A stretch of DNA of 64,000 nt from Erinaceus europaeus (GCF_950295315.1 NC_080171.1:95016470-95080469), one strand, 5' to 3'. Numbered from the stretch's first letter, positions 13,321 through 25,340 are shown. The notes: generated from the sequence alone by a model not told the origin. Numbers and translations: made by a program.

Positions 13321-13771
13321 TTTTTTAATTATCTACTATATAGTCAGCACCATTTCAGAAGATAGAAATAAAGGATAGGAGGATGAAAAAGATAACTGTT
13401 CTCACTGTATCATGTGTTATATAATACATAAGCCAGTTAATTATCAGCACTGTAGCATATACAGTAACCCAATATTATACTTTAATAGGTGTTCAAGAAT
13501 TGTGTTTGGGTTCATTTCTTCAGAATCTGTCATGTCACACATTATTCTGACTGCTAATGCAAGGTGATTTGAGATGGTTTGTGTTGTGGATATTTTTAGT
13601 TAAGTTGGTGATTACTACTATATAGTGAACAACTATTTTGTACTGGGTATTATGTAAATTACATAAACTCTCATTTAAACACAAATGTATTTTTATCCAC
13701 ATTTTTAAATGAAGAAAACAATCAAAGGGCACATAGCAACAGTAACCAATGAAGCTAATAGCCAACAAGTA

Positions 13772-13890
13772 GACTGGGGAGATAGCATAGAGGTCATGTA
13801 AAGACTTTTTGTGCCTGAGTCTCTGACGTCCCAGGTGTAGCCCCCCAGCACTCTCAGAATTGAACAGTGCCCTCATTAAAAAGAAAAGAA
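13772..13890 (+). mobile_element. SINE D
   Basis: Head gactggggagatagcataga, then gacgtcccaggtgtagcc; the tail aaaaagaaaagaaatt follows. Confidence 0.75.
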
Positions 13891-14765
13891 ATTAAACAAT
13901 AGGAACCAAGGAGCGAGCACAACTGCAGCATTCAGAAATCACATGGAACAAGTTTTAGGTTTGATGCCCAGCAAAAAGGGAATGACATTCTAGAAGGCAT
14001 TCAAGTAAAGATTAGAATAAAAAATAAGAATGGCAGCACAGGAAGAATCTTTCCTGTGAAACAGAAGATTCACAATGTATTCTGGACAATAAAAAACAAA
14101 TAGTGATTTGAAAAAACAGATCCACTTTTGTAAAAATAATCCCACAGAAATAAGTGTAATGCTTTAACTTGCCTCAACTCTCCAGTTTTACCTACTACCA
14201 ATCTTACTTTTCCCCTTTTTCTTTTACTCAAGTATGTAAAAAATAAAGCGATAGAAGAGAGAAAGAAGCGAGTATTGTGAACAATCTGTTTTGGCAGGTG
14301 GAGAGAAGTTGAGATGTTAAAGAAAAATGTCTCCTTAAGTAAAATTATATATATTTCACATTTTGAAAAAGTAAAAATAGAGGTTCTGAAAGGAATATCT
14401 TTCAGTAACAGAAATTACTGACATCCAAATTAATCTTAATCTTTTACTTCATAAAACTGAAAACTAGCTAGTATGAGGAAGTAAGTACTACAGACTGGAT
14501 CTCAAATGCTGAGTTATACAGGAGACCAGAAATACGCAACTGTGTGGAATAAGAAACTGTCTTTGGCAAAATCCAAGTTAGACAAAATAAGCAAATTATG
14601 CAGGTTATCAAGTGAGTCAGCATGGCTGGGTAGTTAATGACAAAAGTAAAGCACATCTTTCTGCCTTTCAAAAGAAGAGGAAGTAACATGTAAAACTTTA
14701 GACCCAAATGTATTCTTCCCCTTACCTGATCCCATAGTTGATGTTAAAAATCAACTGATTAGATT
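13891..14765 (-). other. STRBP intron, unassigned
   Basis: AT-rich intron without a recognisable element. 13915-13975 is faintly SINE-like (aagttttaggtttgatgccc), not enough to call. Confidence 0.6.
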
Positions 14766-14770
14766 TAGCT

Positions 14771-14945
14771 TTTTTTTCCCTTGGTCACCAGAATTATTGT
14801 TGGGACTGGGTGCCTGCTTCCTGGTGTCCAGTACTTTTTTTTTCTTTTTCACAGAGTGAGAGACTGGGGGCTTGAACCCAGAGCCTTGCACATGATAGCA
14901 TGTGTGCTCTACCTGATGAGCCAGCACTTACTCCTGAGCTCCTTT
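14771..14945 (-). mobile_element. Diverged tRNA-type SINE (antisense)
   Basis: gacatgatagcatgtgtgct-style head in reverse (14890-14930) with the B-box complement gggcttgaacccagagcc. The left half resembles the long 3' end of family A (attattgttgggactgggtg). Confidence 0.6.
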
Positions 14946-14959
14946 AACAGTCTAGACAG

Positions 14960-16607
14960 ACACCTTGAACAGACTCCTACTTAACTATAAATAATTAATC
15001 TCCTACTAAGAATATGAACTTATTTTCAGCTTCTTTGAACAGGAATTAAAGCTATAAAGGCAACAAACCAAGCTTAAGGGTATCACTGCAAAATATGCCA
15101 AGATCCCATTAGTTACACAAAAATATGGAATGTTCTCTTAACACTTTCACAGAAGTAATAGAAAGGATGCCTACAGTTACAAATAAATAACCTAGTCTGG
15201 CAATTTCAATCTTTTATTCTTATTTCTCTATAGTAAGATAATTTTAATAGTATCTATTCTTATAACTATACTTAGAAATGGCTGGTTTTACACTAGAGGG
15301 TCAAGTAGAACACATCTTACCAGAATTAACAGAATTATCTTGATACTTCAGAAATCATTTTATAGTTCTACAGTTAATGGTGAACTGTAAGGCTGTTAAA
15401 GAAATTAAGCCATTTAAGACAGGTTCCTTAGTGGTGTAAGTAGATACTATATACAACAAACAAAGGTAAAAGCATAATACCAATTATAGTCTAGATGAAC
15501 TTTAATTTTAGAATATTCATAATGTGAGTATATCTGTTGGATATGGCACAGCTTATTTTAGTTAGAAAATAAATTTTAAGGAGTCATCACTTTTAAGAGA
15601 TGAGACATGCCTGCAAAATCTTGAAGTTCTAATTTCACTAATAAATGAGTCTTTTTCTACCTTTATGACCAACTTAAGTGAAATTAATTTCTTCACTAAA
15701 TAAATATTTCTTACTGCATTGGTATTTCAGCTAGCACTATAACATGCTAAATGTGTAATGGTGAATAAAGCAGCAATAAGAACCTAGATAATCTACACTA
15801 TCAGTCAAAGATCTGACACAGGAGAAATATCACAAGGCAAGATTCTAGGAACAAGACTGAGATGCAGAAAAACAAGCTAAGTTGATAGGATAAAATATCA
15901 GGAAAGACATCTCTCATTAAGTCTCAAAACTGAACAGATTGATTACTCCACTACACAGAAATTCTTTTTAACTTCAGAAGAAACTTAAAGCATGATTCCT
16001 GTATGTATCATATAAAGATTTTAACATGCTCACAAACCTCCTAGAAAAGAAAAAAAACTTTAAAAGAACATTTTTAAAAGCCACCTCCCATTTACATCCC
16101 ATATTATAAAACATACAGGTAACTAGGCAATACATCTTGTTAAAATTTATGACTATAAATTCTCAGAAGTCATGGTTTTTGAAATCAAAAGCAGTGTACA
16201 AATGAGCAATTTTCAAACAAGTAAATTTGAAAACAAAACTAATTTGGACCACAGTTAGTCCTGGAATCAGAATCTCCAAGCAAAGCTATATAGATTTAGT
16301 TTGCTAATACCAAAAGCTATGCACTACTAAACATAATAAAACAGACCATCAAAATACATTAGAAGTTAAAGCAGAGTAAGGACCAACATGAGAAGCACAG
16401 ATTTTTAATATTTTATATTTGAAAATACACCTTTTCACAAAATACAGTGATTATATAGGGGAAAAGGCTACTGGATATAGTATGACTGGCTTAGTGCCAT
16501 TAAAGATAGCTAATTTCTTAAGTTTTTCAAAGCATAGTTAACATAACACTCAAAGTTCTTACATAACAAATATATATATAGATGTATGTATATATGTATA
16601 CATGTAC
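14960..16607 (-). other. STRBP intron, unassigned
   Basis: AT-rich unique-looking intron up to the donor of exon 16608-16752. I find nothing to annotate apart from a TA-rich run at 16570-16605. Confidence 0.65.
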
Positions 16608-16752
16608 CTCCATCCTTCTTTTCCAATTCATCCCTAATTAGAGGGGAAGTAAGTATCACCTTCAGAGTTAGTGTGGGTTCTTTTGTATTCCGAATTATAA
16701 TAGATGCCTCATCTATACATTGTTCCACTTGATATTTCTCTTCTGTGAGTTT
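16608..16752 (-). CDS. STRBP: STRBP exon 4 of the coding set (residues 130-178)
   Basis: 145 nt: 48 codons from [12 protein letters not shown] to LEKKDG, plus one base of the next codon. The acceptor is gactttcag and the donor gtacat, a weaker but valid GT. The middle reads [20 protein letters not shown] and then [11 protein letters not shown], which is the DZF central sheet and is highly diagnostic. After VEQC the sequence is IDEAS where I remember VNEAS in human, a mild change. A TA-rich stretch lies just inside the intron after the donor (16570-16605). Confidence 0.97.
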
Positions 16753-16904
16753 CTGAAAGTCACCAAGATAAAAAAAATAATTAAGAAAAAAAATTTGATT
16801 AAAATCTAAAAAAAATGATTTCCCCATAGAATTCAAATATTAGTTATTAGTATTACTGTACTACAAGAATAAATAATTTTATTTTTTAATATTTTGAGAC
16901 TGAC

Positions 16905-17110
16905 ACACTACCTGCTGTGCTAACAAGGCACTTATTTTTTAACATTTTAGTGGTACTGGGGTCTCAAGCATGTGCAATTCCTGTTCCTGGGCCAATTCCT
17001 TTTTCTTTTCATTTTATTTTAGAGAAATAGACAGGGGGTGTATTAATACCACAACACTGCTCCACCCAGTGCCATGGTGCTTACACACCTAGGTCTCATG
17101 CAACACTGGT
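16905..17110 (-). mobile_element. Diverged SINE (antisense)
   Basis: agtggtactggggtctcaag and gcttacacacctaggtctca fit a worn tRNA-type SINE in reverse; the boundaries are vague. Confidence 0.4.
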
Positions 17111-17226
17111 ATTCTTCTGGGTAAACTACTTTCTGTCTCAAAATTAAAGTCTTCAGTTAGGGGGCTTAAGAATAACATCCCTCTCTCCTTCCAATTTATC
17201 AATAAATACTCTTTATCCATTCAAGG

Positions 17227-17585
17227 TTTTTTTTTTTTGCCTCGAGGGTTATTGCTGGGGCTTGATGCCTGTGCCACAAATCCACTGCTCCTTGGGGCTA
17301 TTTTTCCTCCTTGTTGCCCTTGTTGTTTTATCACTGCAGTGGTTATTATTGTTATTGTTACTGATTGTTGTTGTTGGATAGGACAGAGAGAAATCGAGAT
17401 AGGAGGGGAGATAGAGAGGGAAAATAGAGAAAAATAGACACGGGCAGACCTGCTTCACCACTTGTGAAACGAATTGCCTGCAGGTGGGGAGCCGGTTGCT
17501 GGAACCCGGATCCTTACACCAGTTCTCCCGCTTTGCACCATGTGCACTTAGCACTTAACCCGCTGCACTACCGCCCAAAGCCCCC
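17227..17585 (-). mobile_element. SINE A, long 3' form (antisense)
   Basis: Reads in reverse from the long tail (gggttattgctggggcttga) through the CAACAA block to the head (aacccgctgcactaccgccc). Confidence 0.93.
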
Positions 17586-17849
17586 CCATTCAAGATATTA
17601 AGCACACAATCTCAAACACCTATGCAATTATAAAATAATATTTAAACTCATTCTTCCTAGTATTTTAAAGTAAAATAGCAACGGCATCATTATGTAATAA
17701 AAATTAAATTACTGGTATAGGCTGAAATTACTATAGGGAACTACTATATATGCCACAAGAAATGTTCTCAGAAATCACAACAGATTTTTATGTATTCCTA
17801 AATAGGAATTCCTACATGATAAGAAATTAGAATAAGATTATACAGTTTT

Positions 17850-18128
17850 TGGGGGGTCGGACTGTAGTACAGTGGGTTAAGCGCACAAGGCGAAACTCAA
17901 CGACCAGCGGACGCATCCTGGTTCCAGCAGCCAGCTCCCCACCCGCAGGGGGGTTGCACAAGCAGCGAAGCAGGTCTGCAGATGTCTATCCTTCTCTCCC
18001 CATTTCTGTCTTCCTCTCCTTTTTCCATTTCTCTCTGTCCTATCTGGCAACAACATCAATAATAACAATAATAATAACCAGAACAATGATAAAAACAAAG
18101 GCAACAAAAAGGAAAATAAATAAAATAT
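17850..18128 (+). mobile_element. SINE A, short form
   Basis: Head gtcggactgtagtacagtgg, tRNA region to 17960, CAATAATAACAATAATAA block, A-rich tail. Confidence 0.92.
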
Positions 18129-18210
18129 TGTTTTAAAAAGATTATATAAATTTTTATTTAAGATAATATCAATTTTCAAGATATTGGTACATGTAAGTCA
18201 CCACACTCTC

Positions 18211-18424
18211 TTTTTAAATTTATTATCTTTACTTTTTATTGGATAGAAACAGCCAGAAATCAAGAGAAGGAGGTGACAGAGAGAGGAAAAGAGACAGAGA
18301 GATACCTGCAGCACAACTTCACCACTCACAAAGCATTCCCTCTGCAGGTGGAGACCAGGGTACTTGAACCCAGGTCCTTGTACATTGTAACATGTGCTCA
18401 ATCAGGTACGCCTTCACCCAGCCC
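18211..18424 (-). mobile_element. SINE B (antisense)
   Basis: Reverse tail ctttactttttattggatag, B box complement acttgaacccaggtcctt, head complement tcaggtacgccttcacccag. Confidence 0.9.
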
Positions 18425-18476
18425 CGTGAAAACAGTAACATATTACTTGAAAAAAATATCTTTTTTAAAGGAATTT

Positions 18477-18632
18477 TTAAAAATATTTTATTAATTTATT
18501 AATGAGAATGACAGAGGAGGATAGGGAGAAAGAACCAGACATCACACCGGTACATGTGCTGCCAGGGTTTGAACTCGGGACCTCATGCTTGAGAGTTCAG
18601 TGCTTTATCCATTGCACCACCTCCTGGATCAC
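18477..18632 (-). mobile_element. SINE C (antisense)
   Basis: ggtacatgtgctgccagggt and gctttatccattgcaccacc mark the C body and head in reverse. The tail complement attttattaatttattaatg is on the left. Confidence 0.9.
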
Positions 18633-18654
18633 GAAAAAATATATATCTTTTAAC

Positions 18655-19495
18655 AATGGTAGGGACTGTTCCATTCTCCAAAGGGAGGTTGGGCAACATA
18701 TTCTATCACTTGAGGGAGATGGGTACTGAAATTAGTGCAGCCTGGAATGTTCCTAGCCATGACCACAGGATGCGAGCTCAGACCTACAGGGATACAGAGG
18801 CTACACAGGCTGCTGTACTGAATATGGGCCCCAGATCAAATCGATGGGTTTACAGTTAATAAGATTTATATACTTTCCCCATATCTGGGAGCTACACTCT
18901 CCCCTAATCTATTTTTCTAGACCTTTTTCCAACTATGACACCATCTCCCCAGATAATAACTTTGGGTCCACCTGCATGTTAGCTGTCAGACTCAGGCAAA
19001 AACTAGTAAAGTCATGGGCTCCTTGGGATATACCTAAAACTGACTTTTTCCAAAATGGAGACCCCAAATCTTCATCTCTAATACTCATTCTGGCCTTTAG
19101 ATTCATGATTAGTCAACAATTTGTTCTGATTTATATCTTAACTCTTTTTCAGCCACCAGGTTCCAGATGCTACTATGATGGTAACCTGACTTCCCTGAGC
19201 AGACAACCTCACCATGTGTCCTGGAGCCCTGCCTCCCCAGATCCCTACCCCACTATGGAAAAAGAGACAGGTTGGGAGTATGGATTGTCCTGCCAACACC
19301 CTTGTTTAGCCAAAAAGCAATTACAGAAACCAGACCTTCCACCTTCTGCACCCCATAATGATCCTGTGTCCATACTATCAGAGGGATCAATAGGGAAGCT
19401 TCCAAGGGAGGGGAGGGGATAGGGAATTCTTGTGGTGGGAATTGTACCCCTTTTATCCTATGGCCTTGTCAATATTTCCATCTTATAATAAAAAA
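18655..19495 (+). repeat. Unclassified ~0.9-kb interspersed repeat R1, copy 1
   Basis: Shares long collinear text with 39530-40605: catgattagtcaacaatttg, ccaccaggttccagatgc, gaagcttccaagggag versus related, and a 3' end ttatcctatgg-ttttgtcaa-type followed by ataataaaaaaattt. The poly(A)-like end suggests a LINE 3'UTR or an RNA-copied element; class unknown. A 192-codon open frame at 18844-19422 is not conserved in the other copy. Confidence 0.7.
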
Positions 19496-19504
19496 ATTTA
19501 AGTA

Positions 19505-19582
19505 AAAGTTTATATATATGTATATATATGTATGTATGTGTATATATGTGTATATATATATATGTATATATATATATATCCT
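19505..19582. repeat. TATATG/TA simple repeat
   Basis: Alternating tatatatgtatatatatgtatg text, directly after the A-rich end of R1 copy 1. Confidence 0.9.
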
Positions 19583-19584
19583 GT

Positions 19585-20372
19585 GCAAAATGAAAAGAAA
19601 AAATATCTTTTAAAAAGAAATACATATAAAAGAAACTAACAACAAAAAAAGCACTGAACAACTCAAAATGTGAACTGTATAAGTTAGTATGTATTTATGT
19701 AACACAGACATAAGAACTACCAGATATGAAACCATCTTAATAATATAATCCAATTACATCATAGATAACATATGAAAAATGATCACAGCTTCTCCTGAAA
19801 GATGCAACTGACCCTTGGAGCAGGAAGAGCAGGTGTTGGGAGATCAGAGCTCCAGGCCAATTAACTGGTTGCCTTCAGCCCTGAAGGGCCTTCAGGGTTT
19901 AGCAGTATCTTCAAGTTGCATGAGAAATTAAAAATTTTCTAAATGTGTCCCCATATGAAAAAACGGTTGGAAACAAGGACATGGTGACCTTCCCAACAGA
20001 ACGAATAGGTAACTGTTATATAAACACAATAGTTTTGAAAGTTATCATATATGAATGCCTTCAGTTGTCTAGCCTGTTTCTTTTTTGCATTATATCAACT
20101 CTTCTAAGAGTTTTATAGTATCAATTGATCTAGTATGGAAAACATGAAAGAGGCTTAGCAATAAAACCTGAAACTTTTAAGACTATCTTAATAGTCATCT
20201 TAATTTGGTAAATAAATCCTGAGTGCTAAAGTTTGCTTTAAATGTTATGTATGAATCTTTAATCCAAAGTATTCACCTTTTTGTCTATACTAATCCTCTA
20301 CTACCAATTTCATGTGACTGAACTCACAAGGCCACTACCTATTTTCACCTTCTAACATACCCTTCTTTAGAT
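19585..20372 (-). other. STRBP intron, unassigned
   Basis: I recognise nothing apart from a short GC-richer patch at 19800-19900 without a repeat or exon signature. Confidence 0.6.
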
Positions 20373-20381
20373 GTGTGATTA

Positions 20382-20681
20382 GGGGCCAGGCAATAGTGCA
20401 GAGTTAAGCACAGCAGGTTAAGTGCAAGGACCGGCGCAAGGATCCCAGTTCAAGCCCATGGCTCCCCACCTGTGTGTGTGTGTGGTGGTGGTGGTGGGGG
20501 GGGGCTACAGGTGTCTATCTTTATCTCCCTCTCCTCTCTCAATTTCTCTCTGTCCTATCCAAACAACAGCAACGGCAACAATAACAACAACAAGTACAAC
20601 AAAATGGGAAAAATAGCCTCCAGGAGCAGTGGATTCATAGTGCAGGCACAGAACCCTGAAGGCAAAAAAAAAAAAAAAAAA
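20382..20681 (+). mobile_element. SINE A, long form, next to a STRBP splice donor
   Basis: Flanked by gtgtgatta at 20373-20381 and 20682-20690. Internal TG and GGT runs replace part of the tRNA-related region. The 18-nt A tail lies about 20 nt from the donor of exon 20703-20868 and reads as a U tract in the STRBP pre-mRNA. Confidence 0.92.
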
Positions 20682-20702
20682 GTGTGATTAAACTGTACTC
20701 AC

Positions 20703-20868
20703 CTGAATTTGAATAGGAAGATTATCTTTGACCGTAGTTAGCAGTGTCTCTGTGGGCTTGTCTTTGCACATTAAAACCAGCTCCAAGTCCATATCATCTT
20801 TAATCAGCAAGCCTTTTGCAACTAGACCAATCCTCATCACACCGCACAATGTCCGGCCACCTTGATCC
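20703..20868 (-). CDS. STRBP: STRBP exon 3 of the coding set (residues 74-129)
   Basis: 166 nt: one base that completes the split lysine codon, then 55 codons. The acceptor is atttgtag and the donor gtgagt. It encodes [20 protein letters not shown], then [20 protein letters not shown] and a final PIQIQ. The [17 protein letters not shown] stretch is the core beta-hairpin of the DZF nucleotidyltransferase-like fold and is nearly invariant among STRBP and ILF3. The frame is open and no coding damage is seen. A family A SINE lies about 20 nt downstream of the donor in the transcript direction (ends at 20681). Confidence 0.97.
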
Positions 20869-21485
20869 CTACAAATAAAGTCTGAATGATTATTTTTTAC
20901 ATCTTACTTCCCTAACTATAATTTAATCACATGGCTTTCTGAATATCCCTAAGAACTGATGAGGGAGTATATGAATCCAGACACAGAAAATTAAATGTCA
21001 GATTTAAGGCCTATAAAGTTTCTATCTTACTTTAGGAATCAGTAGGGAAGATATTTCAGATTATAAATGTGTTAATTCTTTATTACATTTACATTGCTTA
21101 GGAAAATTTGAAAGTACTTAATCCCTTTCAATAATTTTTCATGAATTTTAAACCTTCTGTTTATTAGTGATTATGAGAAGCAAGTTATACTGGAAAAAAA
21201 ATCCCAAGTGAAATTCAATTTTTTATTAGTGATTTAATAATAGTTTAACAAAATTACGAAACTACAGGTTTATAGCTCCACAGCACACCCACCACCAAAG
21301 TCCTCTCTCTCCCTTAGAACTCCATTGCCCATGATAATCACCATCGTTCTCATAGAGTCTTAGGGACAGTTTCGGATGGCTCAAATCTTGATCCTTGTGC
21401 AGGTTCTTGCTCTCTTTGCTATATGCACGTACTGGGTGCGCCACCCCCTGGACCTTTTTATGCATAATCTGGGCAGAAATCTTTT
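20869..21485 (-). other. STRBP intron, mostly unassigned
   Basis: AT-rich up to 21250. 21260-21475 is less AT-rich (ccatgataatcaccatcgtt) and could be a worn repeat; I cannot name it. Confidence 0.5.
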
Positions 21486-21489
21486 TTTC

Positions 21490-21680
21490 TTGGGGGGGGG
21501 AGAGTCAGGGTCTTGCTCATGTGATTTTATCACTCCTGGGTTGCTTTTTCATTCAGATAGAGAGCCAAAAAGGAAGTTTGCAAAGTTGTCAGGGCACTTC
21601 TGTGGTTCCAAGGTTCAAACCTTGGTCAAAGGCACATACCCTACACAATGAGTTAGTTACCTCTCTGGCCATCAGATGGG
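21490..21680 (-). mobile_element. SINE E-like (antisense)
   Basis: ggttccaaggttcaaacctt and caatgagttagttacctctc resemble the copy at 13165-13320 in reverse. Confidence 0.5.
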
Positions 21681-21986
21681 CATGTTAACTACTCATAGTG
21701 GTATCTGCTCAGTCAGTATCCACAACTGTAAAATAGCCAGATGAATATGGCTACTTCTACCTCCATTCTAGGAAACCACATAAGTTTAAGGGAAAAGTAG
21801 AGTGTGATAAAAACAGACTTAAAGAAAGAAGAAACAGAGCAAAGATAGTCTGCCAGTATATGCATTCCAAATCCAGCTGAAATCTAAAAGGACAAAAACT
21901 TAAAAGAACATCAAGACATAAATGGTGCATAAGAAAAATAGTAATAGTTTATCTTTGATTTTATTCCTTTTAAAAAATATTCCCTT

Positions 21987-22340
21987 GGGGGTCGGGCGGT
22001 GGCGCAGTGGGTTAAGCGCACGTGGCGCAAAGCGCAGGGACCGGCGAAAGGATCCCGGTTCGAGCCCCCGGCTCCCCACCTGCAGGAGAGTCGCTTCACG
22101 GGCGGTGAAGCAGGTCTGCAGGCGTCTATCTTTCTCTCCCCCTCTCTCTCTGTCTTCCCCTCCTCTCTCCAAATATTTCTCTCTGTCCTATCCAACAACA
22201 AAGCAACGTCAACAACGGCAATAATAACCGCAACAAGGCTGCAACAACTAGGGCAACAAAAAGGGGGAAAAATGGCCTCCAGGAGCGGTGGATTCATGGT
22301 GCAGGCACCGAGCTCAGCAATAACCCTGGAGGGAAAAAAA
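21987..22340 (+). mobile_element. SINE A, long form, well preserved
   Basis: Head gtcgggcggtggcgcagtgg, B box ggttcgagccc, then the CAACAA block and the long 3' extension ending ataaccctggaggg plus A tail. It has an A-box-like and a B-box-like element, so an internal pol III promoter is plausible. Confidence 0.95.
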
Positions 22341-22342
22341 AA

Positions 22343-22597
22343 TTCCCTTTTGTTGCCCTAGTTTTCTTCTTGTTGTAGTTATTGTTGTCGTCATTGTTGG
22401 ATAGGACAGAGAGAAATGGAGAGAGGAGGGGAAGACAGAGAGAGGGAGAGAAAGATAGACACCTGCAGACCTGCTTCACAGCCTGTGAAGCCACTCCCCT
22501 GCAGGTGGGGAGCCGGGGGCTTGAACCTGGATCCTTACGCTGGTCCTTGCGCTTCGTGCCACCTGTGCTTAACCCGCTGCGCTACCGCCCGACTCCC
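22343..22597 (-). mobile_element. SINE A, short form, tail-to-tail with the previous copy
   Basis: Reverse of the same consensus (cttaacccgctgcgctaccg at the right end). With 21987-22340 it forms an inverted repeat. Confidence 0.95.
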
Positions 22598-23239
22598 TAT
22601 TTTTTATTTTTAATACTAAAAATGTCCAACTGGCTCATTTTCTCAATCACAAGTGGAAATGTAATTAACCTTAGCAGTCATTTAACAAGTAATCAAGTAT
22701 TAAAAATGTACTAAAAGCAGATTTAATCTCTTCTACTTATTTTCATTGTACAGTACAAAAGTAGTAATCTACTTAAGGGGAGGAGAAAGCAGTACCTCAG
22801 AACAAACTGTAAGCCACTAATGCTCATTTAGCCCTCACAAGTCTACATTTGAAAGACAAAGAATGTCATTCTCAAAAAAATTGTAAAATGGCAAAGCTTG
22901 GATTATTCAGGTTAGTTATTATTACTACTTTCCAAGTTTAGAAGAGGTTAAGCAAAGTAATCTAAAACTTTACTTCAACAGACTTTAGACTTGGTTATAT
23001 AGAAAAAGGTAATTTTTTTCTGGAGGTAAATGATCAGATTTGAACAAAAGTCAGTATTTGAACAAAAGCCAGCCGAAGAGAGAAGGAACCAGAGTAAGGA
23101 AAGGGAAAAAAAAAATTGTGGTAGTAGAAAACAGGCAGGAATTTTTTAAAAACCAAGTCACAGGTTCACTACTTGGCACAACTTGAGGACTCAACAAAGA
23201 TTAAACCAATGAAAAATTACTAAGGTGGTAAGTTATAGT
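22598..23239 (-). other. STRBP intron, unassigned
   Basis: AT-rich; I see nothing recognisable. Confidence 0.65.
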
Positions 23240-23430
23240 TTAAGAATTACCCCCATCACTGACTTCAAACTAGTTTCTTTCCAGGCTACTATTACCCTCT
23301 CATCTGGACCACCTCAGTAACCTCTTCTGCCATCTCCAACCTATTTTATACTGCAACCACAATAACCTTCTAAAATCTATTCATGGGCAACATTCCACCT
23401 AATATTTTTCTGGTGTTCCATTGAACAATA
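23240..23430 (+). mobile_element. L2-like LINE fragment
   Basis: ccctctcatctggaccacct-cagtaacctcttc and actgcaaccacaataacctt resemble the mammalian L2-type text around IISRLDYCN and its downstream region. Diverged; family call from memory. Confidence 0.45.
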
Positions 23431-23640
23431 GCATATTGGCTGAATCCTGGCTCTCCCATTAATGACACTGAACAAATTACAAATCAATTAACTCTTTTGA
23501 GCCTACCTTCTCTTTTGCATGAAGGAAGGAAAGAAGTGAAGGATGGTAGGAAGGAAGGATGCTTTCTTCATAGTAAGCTACAGAGGTGATAATTTAATTA
23601 ATAAAAGTAATAAACTTAGTACAGAGCCTGGAATATATTA
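23430..23640 (+). mobile_element. MIR-like SINE relic
   Basis: cctggctctcccattaatga, then gaacaaattac and cttttgagcctacc follow the MIR order (tRNA part, core, gagcct). A GGAAGGAA patch follows at 23523-23558. Confidence 0.5.
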
Positions 23641-23644
23641 ACAA

Positions 23645-24355
23645 TAGCTAAGTGAACAAAAGCTACTATTCCTTAAAAACTATACATTTTATACATGGCT
23701 CTTTGCTGAAAAAAAAAATGTTCCTACTTTCAATTTCTGCTAAAACCCTACACATCTGCTGAGTCTACTGCAAATACTACATCTCCATAAAGATTTTTCT
23801 GATCCCCAGAACCAGAATCATAATCATTCCCTGCTCTGTTCTTTCACATCTAAGAAAAAATTATAGCACAGGTTCTAATAAAACTAGATTTGGGCTCCTG
23901 TAAGTTTGAAAATGAATCCTAAATCCAGCACATATAGCCATTCAGTGAATTTAAATTAAGCAAACTATAGTTTGCTCATGATCCTCAATTCTTTTTTCCT
24001 AAGCAAATCAAAAGCAATGGGAAATTTGTAAGTCAAATAAGGGCAGAGGAACGGAACAGTAATAATGGAAACCAGTTTGTTATATGAGAATGTAAAAAGA
24101 AAAAAAGAGGAAAAAAGTAACACAAGTGGTAGCTGTTATTAACTAGTTCTTTATCATTATTATTTATCTATTATTAGTTCTTTCTAAGATGTAATACCCA
24201 AATAATAATATACTTTGTCTTATGCAGAAAATAAGAGCATGGTTAAGTCTTACTTCAGTCCTGAATTTAAGTACAAGAGGTATAACAAAGCAAATGATCC
24301 AAATTTAGAATGTTGCATAAACTCGAGAACAAAATCCTAAACTTCTTTAAATTAG
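23645..24355 (-). other. STRBP intron, unassigned
   Basis: AT-rich; 23800-23830 (agaaccagaatcataatcat) shows no family. Nothing supported. Confidence 0.6.
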
Positions 24356-24357
24356 GG

Positions 24358-24640
24358 TTTTTTTTTTTTTGTCACTGTCAGGGTTTCACCACTCCAACTC
24401 AACTTTTTTCAGCATAACCATTATGCAATCTACCCCTTCCCTTTTCCCATTTTTTTTTTAATTGGACAGGACAAAGAAACTGAGAATGGAGGGGAAATAG
24501 AGGGAGAGAAAGACACCTGCAGACATGCTTCACTGGTCATGAAGCAGCCCCTGTGTGGGTGGGGAGTAAGGACTAGAACTCAGGTCCTTGCACATGGTGA
24601 TCTGAATGCTTAACTGGCTGTGCCCTCTGTACTGCTTTAG
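24358..24640 (-). mobile_element. Diverged SINE A (antisense) with a D-like left part
   Basis: gacacctgcagacatgcttc and ctcaggtccttgcacatggt give family A/B in reverse. 24375-24440 (agcataaccattatgcaatc) is D-like, so two worn SINEs abut. Confidence 0.65.
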
Positions 24641-25072
24641 CATACCTCAGGAGCAAAATTCTATTTCCAGAACATAGCTCTGTTCTTGGAGGATGAGTAT
24701 ACATCTTTATACAAAGCAAAGACACAATCTGTCCTCTTTTTGAGTTTCACCATGTGGCAAGAATCACTGATAACTGATCAATCTAGGACTGATTCACAAA
24801 GTGGAAAGAATTTACAGAGACTATCAAAAGGATATACATTAAGAACTATATTTAAAAGTCTAAGTGCAGAAAACTTCTGGAGTGGAGTTATGGCAACTTG
24901 ATCTGGAGAAATCAGCTCTCCCCCAGAAAAAAATGTATTACAACAAAATAACAGATTTCTTCAGATAAGAGCTGAGATTTCTGGTAAAGAAACATCACTA
25001 TCTGAAGGTTAATGATTATTGTGTGTGGATAGCAGGAGCAGGGGTGAAGGGAGGGGATAGAAATTCAACACT

Positions 25073-25340
25073 GTGGGGCTGGGCAGTAATGTACTGGGTT
25101 AAGCACACATCAAGTGCCAAGCACAAGGACCTGCTCAAGGATCCTGGTTTGAGCCCCCAACCCCACTCCACACCCGTAAAGGGGTCACTTTGCAAATGAG
25201 GCAAGTCTGCAGGTGTCTTATCTTTCTCTCCCTGTCTCTGTCTTCCCCTCCTTTCTCAATTTCTTTCTGTTCTATCCAACATCAATAACAGCAGCAGCAA
25301 CAACAATAGCAATAACAGTAACAACACCAATAACAGAAAT
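25073..25340 (+). mobile_element. SINE A, short form
   Basis: Head ggctgggcagtaatgtactg, B box gtttgagccc, repeat-rich CAGCAGCAACAACAATAGC tail. Confidence 0.88.

Noticed and set aside
16510..16836. A single 108-residue reading frame as a separate gene
   Set aside because: The central part is a STRBP exon; the rest is intron read-through.
18844..19422. 192-codon open frame, the longest in the western half
   Set aside because: It lies inside repeat R1; the second R1 copy at 39530-40605 does not keep the frame, and no domain is recognisable.
21987..22060. tRNA gene
   Set aside because: The A-box/B-box-like head belongs to SINE A; there is no complete cloverleaf or 3' end, and the same head recurs dozens of times.
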